DNA from: Exophiala sp. HKRS030
Lineage: Eukaryota; Ascomycota; Eurotiomycetes; Chaetothyriales; Herpotrichiellaceae
Assembly: GCA_023897205.1 (NCBI GenBank)
Contig: JAHWDD010000003.1
Span: 561,665-625,664 of the forward strand
Direction: 5' to 3'
DNA length: 64,000 bases
Shown here one piece after another: positions 11,134-22,335 of this stretch; position 1 is the first letter of the stretch; each line of letters begins with the position of its first letter. Under the pieces are notes generated by a model. That model ran no database searches and had not been told where the DNA came from. It saw nothing but the letters and a program-made list of their open reading frames with translations. The translations under genes and the position numbers were made by a program.

Positions 11134-13109
11134 TTATGACGACTTGGGGTGTAATCTTCCCTTCATCTTGAGTTTGTGTGAGTTGCCAATGCCGTTCCCA
11201 TTGACATACTCTTCGGGAACCTTGGGCCACTTGTCAACACCATCGAGGAGGGCAACGGCCATACCGCCGGCCATGTGTGTTTGGACGTGGCAGTGAAACA
11301 GGAATGCGCCGGGGTTGACGACTTCGTAACGTAGAGCCATCCAGGTGTTGTTGGATTCGGATGGGGTGGTGGTGTACTATAAAAAAAAGAACTGTCAGCT
11401 TCCTCCACGAACAATAACGCAAGGGGGGAAAAGTTAAAACTCACCCCATCACGTAGAGGTGGGTTGACAAAGTTAAAGGTGTTTGCTGGCAGGACGGTAG
11501 CAGCCTCATCAACGGTGGTCCAGTTGAAAGGTCCAACGCCCTTGCCGAGAACGTAAGCCTTGTTGCTGTGTTTGTGCATCGGGTGAGGCTGGGCGAGAGG
11601 TCCTTGAGTCTTGATGATCAGATCAACCCATTGACCCATCTTGGTGGTGAGGACCAAGTCATCGGTAGGCAGCTTGGCTGGGTCTTGGTCGATGAGAGGA
11701 GTGGCATCTTCCATGCTGGCGTTGAATCCATCGACACCGCTGAGAGTCCACTGGTAGGCGCCGAATGGCTGGCCGAGCTTCTTGATGTTGAACTGGTAGG
11801 TGATGTCGGCCTTCTTGGCTGGTGGGTTTGGCGGGTACGGTGCGGCCTTGACGTCGTTGAATGGACGGAGCAGAGTGAGGTTGGCGCCGGCAAAGTTCAT
11901 GGTGGACAGGGCGTTGGGGTCCTCGGTCGCGGGACCGTACGAGCCCTTGTAGTTGAGCACACCAAATCCACTGATGATCTGGTTGAGACCGTTGTTGGCG
12001 ACACGGATCGCGTACTGCGCAGGAGCCTGGTTGAGCTGGACGAGCACCGAGTAACGGTCGCCGTTGTTGATCATGACCTGGTCGACGAGTTGGGGGACCA
12101 CATAGCCTCCGTCAACAGCATACACCCACATCTTGTGGCCGTCAATGGTGAATTTGAGAAGCTCGAAGCCACCTGGGTTGATGAAGGTGAAGGCAGCCCA
12201 TCCCTTGGCCGGGTCGACGTCGAAAGTGGCCATCTCGCCCGTTGATGGAGTGCACTCAAAGTACGCATCGGGTGGCAGGGTATCGATCTTGAAGCTGAAG
12301 TTTCCTTGGGTGGGAATCAAGTTGGGAGGCAAGCAGCCCTTGTTGGTCATTTCCGATGGGCTGACAGTGGCGAGCATGGGAAGAACCTTGGGGGAGGTGT
12401 AGGCAGTTATTTCGCCTCTGCTCAAGCAGTATTGCGAACCTTTGCCGTTGATGATGATGGCGTCAGCGCAAGAAATGTCGACATTGGCGGCCTCTTCTTG
12501 CTTGTGGAACTCGGCTGAAGTGTACTTGACATAGTCAGACACAAAGATGACTTCTTGAGACTTTTCAGCGGCGACCATGGCGGCGACGGCAGCTGTATCG
12601 TTGCTGATCAAGGAAAAGGGCTTTGGCGCGTTCTCGGCGGCTTTGATGATGATTGCTCCATAGAGTCCGTCCATCATCTGCGAGCGGTAATGGGCGTGAT
12701 AGAAGTATACCCCTGAAGCGTCTGCCGTCCACTTGTAAAGGTACGAAGAACCAGGAGAAATAGGCTTTTGGCTGAGACCTGGGACACCATCCGACCATGG
12801 AGTTCCCTGCTGCACGATACCATGGAAGTGAACTGCCGTTGCATCTGGCATGTTGTTGTGAACCAGGAATTCCACCTCATCGCCAACGGTGGCCTCCAAT
12901 GCTGGGCCGGGAAAGGTGCCATTGACGAGGATCATCTTCTTGGGTTTGCCCCCGATGGGCGAATAGTCCTCCCATGTTAGGTCTACCTCGAATTTCACCT
13001 TCTTGGCTCGTTTCTCTAGTGAGGATACCGAAGAGGACGAGGGGGCAGCATATGCAAAGATAGCGAATGACAGAAGCGAGAGTAGGACAATCAGCCTTGA
13101 AAAGGCCAT
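11134..13109 (-). CDS. Secreted multicopper oxidase (laccase / Abr1-like)
   Basis: Three-domain ascomycete multicopper oxidase that oxidises phenols or metal ions with reduction of oxygen to water. Exons 13109..11445 and 11376..11134 give 635 residues; the intron has a GTGAGT donor and TAG acceptor in phase 0. The first 21 residues are a clear signal peptide ([16 protein letters not shown]). All four copper-ligand blocks are present: HFHG (94-97), YFYHAH (138, 140), HPMHKH (about 508-513), and, in exon 2, [13 protein letters not shown]. The last block carries the cysteine and histidines of the type 1 site. Several N-glycosylation sequons are visible. The sequence resembles conidial pigment oxidases of the Abr1 type, so a role in melanin or cell-wall chemistry is possible but inferred. 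No pigment synthase lies nearby. Confidence 0.92.
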
Positions 13110-15559
13110 TGTGAAAATAGTTGATTGTTTAAACGAAGGAAAAGAAAAAGCAAAACGAACAACGAGTGTGTTGTGATGCGTGCAAGGGAAGTAAAAAGAA
13201 GAATGCTATAGTACGAGTAACACAAGAGGAAAGATGTTGTGCATGTGCGAGGTTGGGGGAGGTATATTATCCTCAACGGCCAGGATCGACCATCAGCCCA
13301 AGCCGGCCATGCTGCAGCTCTCCAGATGAGACTTCGGCTCGTGACAGGACATCGGGGAATTACAGCGCCACGATTGAACTGGAAGCAGTGGCCTGGCTTG
13401 GTACTGAAAATTGCAGATTGAGAGTTCTTGTCCCTGTATTAGCGTCTTAGCTTGCGGATTGCTTCTGGGGCTGATGTTGCTGGGCATGGGTAACGCATGA
13501 CACACAGACTTCTTGCAGTGAGAGATGCATGCCTTCGGCAACCTCGTGGCTCACCCATCCAATGGAGAGGCCGGTCTTGTGGAGGAACCTCTACCTCTTT
13601 CGGTCTGCCCGGCTGCAGGAACAGGAGCTCGAGGCTGGGTAGATCAACCCGCCGAGATAAATGGTACGAGATAGGCGGGAGGCTGGCAGCAAATCTCTCC
13701 ATGATAAGGCTCAATATATTTTGAGATAATTGATAATGTACTTGTCACTTTGATGATGCAACGCCCACTATACCTGTCGAACTCGATATATCGATAATAA
13801 TCTTACCTGAGCCCGAGCTCAGCAATAGCGAGGCTTTCTTTGTGACAGAAACTGTGTGTGGTGGCACGGGCGATGCCAAGTACAAGGCCCATGGTTGTCT
13901 GAGAAGCGACAGGGCCGGGTGGAGGTTGGGACTCTGATATCCGGATTTTCTCTCCAAGGCTAGCCAATCTGAGTACAGTCTTTCCGTCTCCCTCGGTGTC
14001 TAGCAGTCATGGCTTGCCAAGAGCAAATTCAAACAAAACGAAAAGTTGTTCTGTCGCTGAGAGTAGAGACAGCTTGGCCGATCCGCGAATAGTGACCGGT
14101 CTCTTGGTAGAGCCTTGGTAGGGTGGGATGACAGAGCCCATTGGTGTCAGGTGAGAGAAGGCGGCCTCCATAGGGAACGCCTACCAAGGCTTTCTCTGAA
14201 TACCAAGCCCCAATCTTATTTAGGGGGTGTTTCTTGAAGCTGTTACAGTGTAGACTGAGCGCTTTGGATCATAAAGCAGGGCCATGTCGCTGGATAGCAA
14301 TTTCAACTTCTTCGAGGTCCCTCTGGTCCTTGAAGTCTAGAAGCCATCTGGTCAGTGCTGTAGGGGTTGAGGCCGACTCGTCAACATTCGGGGAACAGGA
14401 ACAGGAACACAAGATCGACTTTTTCGCGTGTCAGCACTTAGCAAAGGCGGCGGAGTCTTCGTCTGCGGGAAAGATTTTTCTCTCGTACTGTCCAGTCGGT
14501 GGTGGTTCCTCGTCGCTCAACGCCATTTCAATTCACTGTTATCACCTACAGTACTGTAGGTAGTCACGAGGTTGCAAAGGGAAGGTAAGGAAACATCAGT
14601 GGAACCATCGAGGATGTTTGCCGAGACGCCAAAGAGATGACTGCCGAGTCCCATGAGTCTGGGCATTGTTAGTGTGTTCGGGGCGCTGAGACCCTCCGGA
14701 GACCCTCCCCTATATTTGGGTCTTTGGGGCCTACTAGGCGCCATCGCCTTACCTAAGAAGCCCCCCATATGTGAATCTTACCGAATGCACCGCAAGCCCA
14801 AAACACCTTCCATAGCAGCCAAAAAACCACTCGCCAAGTGCTTTCCGTCGTTCTAGACAACGCCCGTTTATAGATTCGATTTTTCTTATCTTCTTCTTGG
14901 CCTCAGTAAGCCACAAACAACAAAAGTTGGGACTTTTCGGCCTTCCACGCCGTAAGCCTTCTCAGATTTCAACCATGACCATGTCGCCCAGGATCAAGGC
15001 TCCCGCAAGGCTTTTCTAGAAGATTGCGCAATATCGACCCATCGAGATCATAGCTAGCTACCATGCTTGATATGCTTGATACTATCTGATTATTGGACTT
15101 TACTTCACACCTGAGCCACCACCAGGTCAGAAGGGCATTATGTAAGTGACACGGCATATCTTCTATCAAAGGTATTCCATGCACAGTTGGGTAGGTGAGG
15201 CGTTCCCGCCGCATCGCACAGAATGAATGGAAAGTGGTTTAGGCTGAATCCCTTGGACCAACGAACATCCTCGTCTTCCCCATGTGACGCCCGAACAGTG
15301 ACTGCAAGGGTGTTTGCCTGTTGGGCGCATCCCGCCTTCATCAGACCACAAAGAAACGATGAAGAGGATTTATTCTATATTTGTTTGACAAAGGGATCAC
15401 ATGCCTACATCGCTAAGCAAGTGATTCATAACGCAAGCATAACCACATTATCGATTGACAGTCTAGGTGTTTTATGTAAATCCATCAGATTTGGATTCTT
15501 GTCCTGCTTACTCCGTACTCCCGCATCCATCATCACAAAAGAGCGGGGTTTGGACAGTA
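13110..15559. other. Long intergenic region, laccase promoter side
   Basis: 2.45 kb between two divergent genes. Frames here (such as 14234-14563 plus strand) have no protein-like character. A TACTCCGTACT copy lies at 15509-15519, about 40 nt before the next start codon. No RNA gene or transposon was recognised. Confidence 0.55.
15509..15519. repeat. TACTCCGTACT motif upstream of the 138-aa gene
   Basis: A near-palindromic copy of the dispersed GTACGGAGTAC element, 40 nt upstream of the ATG at 15560. Confidence 0.8.
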
Positions 15560-15976
15560 ATGTCATCATCATCGCCACCACCCTACACGGACTCGCGCGG
15601 TCGCGAAGACCAGCGGCTACCGCCCTACCGAGCGTCGCATGGCTTCGCCAACAGCCAAGAAGAACTAGCCGCGCTCAGAGACTTTGCTCAGTCCAAGCTA
15701 TACGTTGATCCGGGCACGAATGGCATGCTCTCGGAGATTCGAGGCTTCGGCTTGAGGAGTCTCTCTGTCGGCGCGCAGCCCGCGTCGCAAGAGAGTGCTG
15801 TTGCTGGACTGACCCCGGAGACAGATGAAGAGAGGAAGCAACGCAAGGCCTCCGAGAAAGCGGCGAAAAAGACTGAGCACGAACGCAGAGGCAGTCTCAC
15901 CGAAAGACTGGCCAGAGTCATCAGTGGTGTCAACAACGGCGGCGGCAGCAAAGACGGCGTTGGCTCGTCAAAGTGA
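15560..15976 (+). CDS. Small hypothetical protein, 138 aa
   Basis: I do not recognise a named family. The protein starts with MSSSSPPPYTDSRGRED, which includes a PPPY (PPxY-like) motif that could bind WW domains. A short conserved-looking block follows (NSQEELAALRDFAQSKLYVD), then a charged Lys/Glu/Arg-rich helix (TDEERKQRKASEKAAKKTEHE) and a Gly/Ser-rich tail. The chosen ATG at 15560 begins the protein-like part; the same frame continues upstream but with composition unlike protein. No introns are needed, and there are no signal peptide or membrane segments. Composition and the PPxY motif suggest a small cytosolic adaptor-like protein; that is inference. Confidence 0.65.
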   Translation: MSSSSPPPYTDSRGREDQRLPPYRASHGFANSQEELAALRDFAQSKLYVDPGTNGMLSEIRGFGLRSLSVGAQPASQESAVAGLTPETDEERKQRKASEKAAKKTEHERRGSLTERLARVISGVNNGGGSKDGVGSSK

Positions 15977-16680
15977 AATTGTGCTTCAACGAACACATGA
16001 GCAAGCAATAATAACAAAACACCAACGACGGCTAGGCGGTCGCTTAACAAGCCTATGCGGCAGATGCATGACAGACAACTACCCGTTGTTCCAGCAAACC
16101 AAATCCAACACCAGCAGATTCTTCTTCTTGGATGGGCACAATATGACAGGTTATGACATTGATGGAATATCATTACGCATTCTCGGCGATGTAAGAATAT
16201 GGACTCCCCCCAAGACGTCACTTGAGATGTATAGGGTTGGCAAAGTGGACTCGCTTTTTTATGATGTTGACGCTGGTGACGCCTTTTCTTATTTTTGTTT
16301 TTGTACGGTGATACAACAAGCCAGGGCCAGGACTTTGGGACACAATCAGTCTCGGGCAGCTGTACTTTTACGTCCAGACCCTTGGCCTGCCGTACCTACA
16401 GTTTTTTGAAGTCAAGACTCAGTACCTTGGTACAAGATATTTTTGCCAGCCACGCAATTTTGATAGTGACTATCACTCCCGTACTCCATCCTCTTTTTTT
16501 CAATTGACACGTTTTATTGACATTGGCACGGAGTACGGACTCCATAAGGATGAAATGAAAACAACAAAATTATTGGCAATGAATCTCATCAATCTTCACC
16601 TCGTAGTCGTATGCCATGTTCGGGGGGATGCGTCCTTTTCATCTCTCAATACGTGCCATGCAGCATGCGCTAACAACAAT
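15977..16680. other. Intergenic region between convergent genes
   Basis: 704 nt of 3' flanks, including a GGAGTACGGACTCC-type copy of the dispersed motif at about 16529-16545. No gene seen. Confidence 0.55.
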
Positions 16681-18127
16681 TCACTTCAACTCGACTTCGT
16701 CACCCTCTCCCACAATCTCGACCGTGCGTCCACCTTCGTCTAAGCTTCTCCGTCCGGCCTCGAGGATTGCCGTGGTGAGGATGGTGTTTCTCAACGTCGG
16801 CAACCCCCTCCTATCCAACTCGTCGAGGCCGACCCGGCCTTGATTCACGGCCGTGACGGCGTCGATGAACTTTTCGAAACTCACATAACCATATCCTCCC
16901 TGCCCGGCAAAATTCCCTTCCTCGTCCGGCGCGTACCGCATGTAAAACGGGTTGAACCATTTCAGGGAGCTACCGGAGTGGTCATTTTCGTCCACGACGT
17001 CGTACCCTCGTTTGGCCTGGTCGACTTTCACTTCGCCCTTGGACGCGATGTAGTGGAAGTGTTGCTGAGAGTGCACTCCCGCGTTCATCGGCGCCGTCCA
17101 GCTTGCCGTGTAGATGCCGGTGGCTCGCTTCCCGATGTCTCCGTCGCCGTGGCTCTCGGCCCCCTTGTTGACCCAGTCGACCAGCAAGGTGATTGTGTCC
17201 TCGGTGCCCTGGACGCACCCGACGGATTCTGAAATTCCGACGCTCGCGCTCGCTCGCACACTTGCCGGTCTCCAACCGGCGTCTCTCACCATCCACTCGC
17301 AAATGTCGACGTGGTGGGAGTTGAGGTAGTAAGAAATGTCCGACTCCCGGCCGGCCCAGGCCTTGAACGTCTCGAGCTGCGACTTGGGCTGGGACATGTA
17401 GCTGTAAAAGTAGTTGAAGTCGCCGAGGTCGCGGGCGCGGAACCGGGCGTCGGCGTACGCCGGGTCGAATCGTTTGTGGTGCTCGACGTACACGAACACG
17501 CCGTGTCTCCGGGACAGCGCCACGAGGTCGAGGTGGTGAGAGAGGAGTTTCGTGGCGGGCTTGGTGAGCATGACGTGGATCCCCCGTTCGATGGCGTACT
17601 TTGCGATCTCGTGGTGAGTCGAGTCCGGCGTGAAGATGGTCACGGCGGACCCCTTGGGGAGGGCGTCGATTGCGGTCTTGTACGCCTCCGGGTCCGATGT
17701 GTCGTCGGACGGGAACGACGAGAACGACACGTCCAGTCCGTTGTAGGCTCCCGAGATGTTCTTCTGGAGGTGTTGTCTGATGGCCGGGAATTTGCGACCC
17801 GACACGCCGGCCATCGATAACCCCGAAACCTTTCCTCGTCGACGAAGGTCGAACACTATATCGGGATGACGGAGGATTTTGTGTCAGTCTCTTTTTTGGA
17901 CCGTCTTGAATTGGTTGGCATTTTTGGCCAGTTCAAAGGGTTTATACGACATTGGTATTGCTCATCTGACGTTGTAACCGTCTAGGAAGAGCAATTCCAC
18001 GGTAATGGTGAGACTCACGTGTCAAGCCCACCACTCCCACTTTCTTATCTGATGTTGAGGCAGCCCCGGAGACGAAACCGGTAGTGTACTCCCCGGTACC
18101 TACCATCAATACCGCTGGAGGTGCCAT
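16681..18127 (-). CDS. Gfo/Idh/MocA-type NAD(P)-dependent oxidoreductase
   Basis: Sugar or polyol dehydrogenase-like protein of the Gfo/Idh/MocA family; substrate unknown. Exons 18127..18019 and 17855..16681, 427 residues. The 163-nt intron (GTGAGT to TAG) joins VGVVGLT to [10 protein letters not shown] in frame. The N-terminus [14 protein letters not shown] replaces the usual GxGxxG of the Rossmann fold with [34 protein letters not shown] (the lysine region equivalent to the family's EKP) and [17 protein letters not shown] follow as in the family. The C-terminal beta-sheet domain contains a histidine pair ([12 protein letters not shown]) of the type found near the active site. It diverges from the regulator gene at 19183, so the two may share a control region. 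The intron is long for this window; an extra tiny exon cannot be excluded. Confidence 0.85.
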
Positions 18128-19182
18128 CGTTGCAGCGTAAGACGATCTTGTCTTTTGGTGTTATTCTGCTTTCAAGTGTCTGGCGTACAACGCCCTTTTT
18201 CGACTCTTGCGTTGCTGTGGTTGATGCTTTGTATATATCGGTTATTGAATTTTCATCATGTTGTTCAAGTACGGAGTACGGCAAATGAATTATCCATCTG
18301 CGGCTATTTAAATGGCGGGGGAATGTTTCCGAAGTGTTTTAACCGCGATCCAACATCAGCATTTCCCTTGACCACCTATCTGAGAAATATTACTATAGGT
18401 ACCAAGTGGTGAAAGCATGACAAGAAACAGATTCTGTTGCACGGTTCTCATAGAAGTCAACCTACGAGGACGATCAGCCGTTCTCCCATCATGGAGCCTT
18501 ATGCTCAGAAATTGATGTACTTTAAGTATACTTCATGACTCAGCCCAGACTCATTCCCAGTGTTTCAATAAATAGCCCACATATCCATATCACTATGGCT
18601 GGGTAGAGAGAAAGAACATAATTCAAAGGTACCTTCGTAGCCTGACTAGACCTCAAGTAGTAGACTGTCCATAACAATTCCAACCAGTCGCTGGAGAGCG
18701 ATACTGAGGCGACCAGTCAAATAGGAGGAGCATTTCCTGCATTAGGAATGGTCGTGCTGCTGAGATAATTGCGCTTCCGACCCCTGTCGGATCGAGCAGG
18801 TTGTTGCGATATTAGATCCTCGCGGAGTCACGGCAGCCCCGTGTCATCTTGTGAGATGCCATAGGGCAATAAGGCGTCATTTGCTAGAGGTGCTGACATC
18901 TCGTCGTACCTGTCACAGCCGAACATAGTCAAGGAGAGCATCTTACCTAACGGGCTAGGATAGCGGACCCTTCAAAGGAGAAGCCATTCAAACGTCGCCG
19001 TGGATTGGGTCTTGTGTACTTAAGGCTGAGCGAATTTACGAGATAGCTGACCTAACGGACTTTGATGGTGGTCGAAACTGTAAAGTATTTGAACACCGCA
19101 TTCCCGAGAGGGCGCTTTCTCCGGTTCTGATGCTGTGACAAGGTTGCAGAAGCTCAGTCGGAACCGAATCTGTGTCCTTGAA
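18128..19182. promoter_or_regulatory. Divergent promoter region, oxidoreductase / bZIP-like regulator
   Basis: 1.05 kb between the starts of two divergent genes. A full GTACGGAGTAC palindrome lies at 18269-18279, about 140 nt from the oxidoreductase start. No ORF or RNA is supported. Confidence 0.55.
18269..18279. repeat. Full GTACGGAGTAC copy
   Basis: A complete copy of the dispersed near-palindrome, in the promoter region of the Gfo/Idh/MocA gene. Confidence 0.85.
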
Positions 19183-20700
19183 ATGCCGATCGGTAGACCT
19201 CGAATACCAGGAACTGAAGAAGAGAGGGCCGGAGCTCGTCGCGCCAAAGTTCGTGCTAATGTTCAAGCATTTAGAAGAAGACAAAGGGAAAAGAAACTTG
19301 CAAAAGACGCGGTCGTTCGCCAAACGAATGAGTTCGACTCAGACGTTGTCCTCGAGGCTGAAACAAACAGACAGCCAGAACCAGAGTCGCCAGTCACACT
19401 TCCCTTTGAGTCTGACCCAAGGGATGACGCTTTCGTGGTGTCCAAGGATGGAGAGCCTTGGTTATGGGCTATCCCATCCGAACTTGGTGCAAAATTGAAT
19501 GGAACAACATACCAAGACGCATTGATCAAGGCCCTGCAAGACAGATATCTCCCTTCTCAGACGAATCTGCCGCGGATACAATACGAACCCAAGAAGAGAT
19601 TCTCGATATGCTGTTCGACTTGGATAACTTCGACCACCTTGGATATGGGCAAGCCCGAGTGCAAAGTGTTGATGCAAGCCCTCCTAGCGGCTTCATTAGC
19701 AATCATTGGAAGAGAACGAAAAGATGAAGAGATGACTCTGCATGCAGCCTATGTGCAGACTGAGGCCCTGCAAAAACTGCGCTTCGCTTTGACCAAGTAT
19801 TCCGAGGGAGACAGAAGCATATGCCCAACCATGCTTTCACTGACATCTCTGACCTGCGCAATGTCGGAACTCATCGCCAATCAGTCGTGGGACAACTTCA
19901 ACCGCCATCTACTAGGTGTCGGTGCGCTGCTATTTCATGGTGGTCCCGAGGGCTTAAGTAGTGAATCCGCGCAGGAGCACTTTTATGGATATCGCGTTAC
20001 GCAAGCACCTTTCTTATTCATGAACCGACAGCGAGCTTTCCTGTCCAATCCAGAATGGCTCGAGTTTCCTTGGAAGAAGGACCTCGAGCTTGCACAACGC
20101 CCTTTGCATACCATGCTTGACATTGCCTTTACGATCCTACCTGAGATTGTAAAGCAGGATATGCCAAAGAGATGGTCGCTGTCATGTCTTCAAGGACGCC
20201 TCGAACGAGCAAAAAGGGTGGCGCACGAATTGACTGAATGGGAAGACGACTTACGCTCACAACACAGAGGCGTCCTGTACAAACAAAGACCTGCAACATG
20301 GGGTGGTCTCGATGATTATTGCTTTGAATTTCCTTTGCTTTCTACCGGGGTAGCTTTCAGCATGTACACGGCCGTCCGAGTCCATGTGGCAGCTCTCATG
20401 GCCGCAGTTGTCAATGACATCCTCATTCGCGACCCAAACGCTGACGTGGAGCGTAAGCCGGCTGTGCTCGAAGCATTACGTTGGTCAAGACTGGCTTGTC
20501 AGTGCCTTGAGTTCTTCCACAAAGGCCAAGTCGAATTCGCCGGGCGTATCGTAACACTCTGGCCACTGGAAACTGCTTGGGAATTTTTCATGAGAAGTCA
20601 AGCCGATGGGGTCCTGAATGTCTCGAGGGAAGTGGCTTGGTGTCGAGGAATAGCGGAGAAGCTTTCAAACATGGGTATACCGCCGTTTCAGTGGAGGTGA
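19183..20700 (+). CDS. bZIP-like fungal transcription regulator
   Basis: Uninterrupted, 505 residues from the ATG at 19183; the frame runs 16 codons further up only to a GTG. The N-terminus MPIGRPRIPG leads into a strongly basic block (residues about 11-36: RRAKVRANVQAFRRRQREKK) that aligns by eye with the Yap-type bZIP basic region, with Asn and the QAFR core in place. No convincing leucine zipper follows. The remaining 400 residues form an alpha-helical region like the fungal-specific regulator domain (LTKYSEGDRSICPTMLSLTS, then HLLGVGALLFHGGPEG). This layout is common in Pezizomycotina regulators of unknown target. It may control the divergent oxidoreductase; that is inference from position only. 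Confidence 0.8.
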   Translation: MPIGRPRIPGTEEERAGARRAKVRANVQAFRRRQREKKLAKDAVVRQTNEFDSDVVLEAETNRQPEPESPVTLPFESDPRDDAFVVSKDGEPWLWAIPSELGAKLNGTTYQDALIKALQDRYLPSQTNLPRIQYEPKKRFSICCSTWITSTTLDMGKPECKVLMQALLAASLAIIGRERKDEEMTLHAAYVQTEALQKLRFALTKYSEGDRSICPTMLSLTSLTCAMSELIANQSWDNFNRHLLGVGALLFHGGPEGLSSESAQEHFYGYRVTQAPFLFMNRQRAFLSNPEWLEFPWKKDLELAQRPLHTMLDIAFTILPEIVKQDMPKRWSLSCLQGRLERAKRVAHELTEWEDDLRSQHRGVLYKQRPATWGGLDDYCFEFPLLSTGVAFSMYTAVRVHVAALMAAVVNDILIRDPNADVERKPAVLEALRWSRLACQCLEFFHKGQVEFAGRIVTLWPLETAWEFFMRSQADGVLNVSREVAWCRGIAEKLSNMGIPPFQWR

Positions 20701-22335
20701 TTGTGGCGATGCTCGCAAGAAGTCGAAGATGCCGGCACTTTAGGCTATACGTGCCGAAGACTGGAGAATCACAAGAGTGAGTTCTGTTTCAACGATGATT
20801 TCGAGATGGGATGCGATAATCCTAAGCAATACGGATTGTCAACAATTTGGGACCGTGGAGATACCATATTACCAGTACTCGTAGTTAGTCTCAGCAAACC
20901 TCTACAAGACTTGATTCGACATGAGGAATCTCGCATAGTTTTTGGGACTAGATAGAAGTGGGTTTGCTCCATGCCAACTCAAGGACGGATTTGAGCATAC
21001 TCTGCGGACGTACTCGTACTCGTACCCGTTCCCACTGTGAGTGGTCTAAATGATATTTCGCCAGGGAAGAGTGCCAAGCAGCGATCGCAGTAGCAGGTCG
21101 TGCACAGCCTCGAGGGAAACAGTACGAGTAGATGTCGAGAAGCGTACATTCTAGACTCGTCGATCAGCTTGCGATCCTTTTAAGGACTGAGGGTGAAAAA
21201 GCTTGAACGCCTGAACTCTCTAAAGTGAGAGCTGCGCCACAAGTTGTGGCGAATAATCACGTGAAATATGCCAATATGTGGCTTGTTCCTGACGCTTCCG
21301 ACGCCTGATTTCCAGCATCAAATCAAACTGCCCAAATCTCCTCAATTAGTCGTTACTCCTACTCTGTGATACGCGTTTCCAACGCGCTTTCAGCTCGCAA
21401 CATCTTTTCCTCTGACGATGGTGGCACAGGAAAACCCTTTGTGTTAGTGATGCTTATTGACCTACGGAGCAGCTTTGAAGTGCATCGTCTTCCCCGCCAT
21501 TGTTGCTGTCAACGTGAATGACGCAGTCCAAGGCGAAGACAAGAAAGCCAAGGAACGACAGATTATCCGCCAAGCAGCCAATTCAGTATGAGAATGTCGT
21601 GATGCATCCTCGGTCAAGCTTGGGATACTGTGAATGAAGAGGAGAAGAAGAAAAAGAAATATACTTCTTCATGACTGGGCTGTACCAAAGACACTGTCGA
21701 CCTCAACATGGAGCCTGAACCACGTGAGTACCGAGTAAGGATACCCGTGCTCGTACTCGTACGGAGATCTATGACGTGACTAAGCAAGGCGGGAAAAGGC
21801 ATCGCCTCTTTTGTGCCCCGACAGACAATTCAGGGGCAGCTGTCCATTCACTACATGATTGTCTATCAATCCGATATCTACCAGCTTTGTGGATGGGTGA
21901 AAGCATGAAACAGCCGAATCACTCCACATGCCTGACCTCTGGATCGAGCAATCTGAGCGCCTGCTCAAACATGTAAAACTGAGGTGGGTGGGTTTGTGTA
22001 ACTTGCCCAGGCTGCACCTACTTTGCACAGCCTCCTTTCACGTTCTGGGCACCAGCTCAACAACAACACGGGGCAATTCAGTTGCCAGCCATCAACTGCA
22101 CCGCCCTTGTTGAGAACCCAAGATCATATCAAGGTTTGTACCCTCGCAAGGCGAACTCTCTATAATGTTTATACGCTCGATTGCCTTGCATCTCTTCTTC
22201 ATCAAATCAATATGTCTCTGCGACTGTGATACACGCCTTGAATAAGGCTGAAAAAGAGGCCATGTCTGTTGCTTGATTCTACTAATTTCCGCAAATTATT
22301 TCAAGGCAGTCTCGTTCCTTCACCGGTAGTGCGAA
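20701..22335. other. Intergenic region upstream of the Ca2+-ATPase gene
   Basis: 1.6 kb with repeated CGTACTCGTAC-type stretches (21009-21025 and about 21750-21766). The last part before 22336 should contain the promoter of the pump gene. No gene or RNA seen. Confidence 0.55.

Noticed and set aside
11568..12245. 225-codon open frame on the plus strand
   Set aside because: Antisense shadow of the multicopper oxidase gene, which has all copper motifs.
17311..17820. 169-codon open frame on the plus strand
   Set aside because: Antisense shadow of the Gfo/Idh/MocA gene.
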